A DNA stretch of 59,603 bases from assembly GCA_022509025.1 (NCBI GenBank), contig JAFLUB010000012.1:1-59603 (forward strand). Reading direction: 5' to 3'. The first letter of the stretch is position 1. Every line of letters begins with the position of its first letter. Under the pieces are notes generated by a model that was given only the letters and a program-made list of their open reading frames with translations, had not been told where the DNA came from and did no database searches. This document shows positions 58,860-59,603 of the stretch, piece by piece. The translations under genes were made by a program, and so were the position numbers. The stretch comes from Oscillospiraceae bacterium (GTDB lineage Bacteria; Bacillota; Clostridia; UBA1381).

Positions 58860-59215
58860 CAGACCTCACTCCCCTTTAGCATATCAAACAGAGCCTGCTT
58901 CAATTTGCCGTTTAACGGCGATTGTGGGTCAAAGCACATATCAATAAAACTTCTGAACTGTTCGTTATCCGTATCAAACTTCGGTTTGAATTCATATGAC
59001 ATACCCTCCGGCTTGTCCGTTCTGCCGTAGAGGTAGTCCATTGATACATTAAAATAATCCGCATATTTCAAAAATATATCGCACGGCGGCTCTGATTGGT
59101 CGTTCTCATATCGGTTTATTGCTGATTGTGACGATCCGATTACTTTCGCAAATTTGTCCTGCGACATCATCGTACTGTTACGTAATAATCGCAGTCTTTC
59201 ACCTAATCCATCCAT
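58859..59215 (-). CDS. XRE-family repressor-like regulator of the element
   Basis: This 118-residue protein has an N-terminal helix-turn-helix (about 5-60: LGERLRLLRNSTMMSQDKFAKVIGSSQSAINRYENDQSEPP), typical of phage/element repressors, then a YFNVSMDYLYGRTDKPE segment and a C-terminal region without a known domain. Start ATG has GGAGG 8 bases upstream; the GTG three codons earlier overlaps that site. It is translationally coupled to the recombinase and may control its expression. No target operator could be singled out. Confidence 0.94.
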   Translation of the reverse strand: MDGLGERLRLLRNSTMMSQDKFAKVIGSSQSAINRYENDQSEPPCDIFLKYADYFNVSMDYLYGRTDKPEGMSYEFKPKFDTDNEQFRSFIDMCFDPQSPLNGKLKQALFDMLKGSEV

Positions 59216-59269
59216 AGAATACACCTCCGATTTCCATCAATTATATTGTAACCCCATTTGTGATTTTTG

Positions 59270-59603
59270 TCAACCCTCAGCAGCAATATTCCTAATTGAT
59301 TTTCTTGAATCACTCATCAGCACTTGTCGTATTTCTTCCAGATTGGAATCCTCAATATAGCCATCAATTCTCATTAAGATATTTAGTAAGTTAGCACATC
59401 TTAATCTAATATTATGGTCTAATGATTTATGTAATTCTTTTATACACCATAAGATGTATTCTAAATAATTTCTATTACTATCTTTAACAATATAGTTTAT
59501 CATTTTTTCATTTTCATCTATCTGACGATTTAATATATGCTCAATTCCTTTCAATGCATTTTTAAATAACTTTAGAGAATTATTGCTTGTATTTCCCGAT
59601 ATT
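59270..59603 (-). CDS. Unknown helical protein, 5' end beyond the window
   Basis: The frame is open from the window edge to a stop at 59270, so the N-terminus lies outside. At least 111 residues are present, mostly predicted helix, with pairs such as YLEYILWCIKELHKSLDHN and LRCANLLNILMRIDGY that recall HEAT-type helix repeats. It has no signal peptide in view and no match to a family I know. It lies 55 bases upstream of the XRE gene in the same direction and is probably part of the integrated element. Confidence 0.6.
   Translation of the reverse strand, partial: ISGNTSNNSLKLFKNALKGIEHILNRQIDENEKMINYIVKDSNRNYLEYILWCIKELHKSLDHNIRLRCANLLNILMRIDGYIEDSNLEEIRQVLMSDSRKSIRNIAAEG

Noticed and set aside
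1..59603. tRNA, rRNA, CRISPR-Cas or a recognisable insertion-sequence transposase
   Set aside because: None was seen; the only mobile-element gene is the serine recombinase at the right end.

Overview
The window looks like a chromosomal segment of a fibre-degrading, anaerobic gut Clostridium-type Firmicute. The reasons are the moderate base composition, AGGAGG-type ribosome sites, the gene order rnfCDGEAB, a TPP riboswitch on a short clostridial thiC, lantibiotic-type immunity transporters, and very large secreted, S-layer-homology (SLH) and pectin-targeting enzymes with proline/threonine linkers. The style of the enzymes recalls pectin specialists such as Monoglobus, but that is an impression and not a placement.

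Layout. 1-2232 (minus): thiC behind a TPP riboswitch, then a small DUF4160-DUF2442 pair. 2772-4487 (plus): a NifU-like protein and a GGGtGRT-family protein. 4998-31754: a polysaccharide-utilisation region. It has a 1979-residue GH30+GH43 enzyme on plus. On minus, in transcription order, it has a double-GH43 enzyme, an SLH-anchored glycan-binding protein without a catalytic domain, a PL1-type pectate lyase and a GH51 arabinofuranosidase. Two AraC-type regulators are divergent from this set. Together these suggest attack on arabinose- and galactose-decorated pectin (rhamnogalacturonan side chains or type II arabinogalactan). No sugar transporter is present in the region. 31808-33717: a voltage-gated-type potassium channel and a secreted GH25 muramidase.

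33926-43504: a peptide-antibiotic defence block with two ABC systems (a BceAB-like pair and a LanFEG-like ATPase with two permeases) and two response regulator/histidine kinase pairs. Three exact AACCTTA boxes at 11-bp intervals lie in front of one pair. 43634-44925 (minus): a copper-amine-oxidase-domain protein and an RseC-family protein, the latter divergent from rnfCDGEAB (45154-50117), the ferredoxin:NAD+ oxidoreductase. 50257-54914: an ATPase gene remnant and three paralogous secreted proteins built on the copper-amine-oxidase-like domain, one carrying MORN- and RCC1-like repeats. 55172-56830: an oligopeptide-binding lipoprotein without its transporter. 57402-59603: a large serine recombinase, an XRE regulator and a truncated unknown gene, probably the end of an integrated element that continues past the right edge.

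The most unusual signal is a roughly 160-nt leader present in two copies, in front of the GH51 gene (15524-15697, minus) and in front of the MORN/RCC1-like gene (51599-51757, plus). Both copies can fold into the same hairpin followed by a long stem, or alternatively a pseudoknot, that buries the ribosome site. I cannot match it to a riboswitch class that I know. The second theme is a set of unnamed protein modules reused across the secreted proteins.
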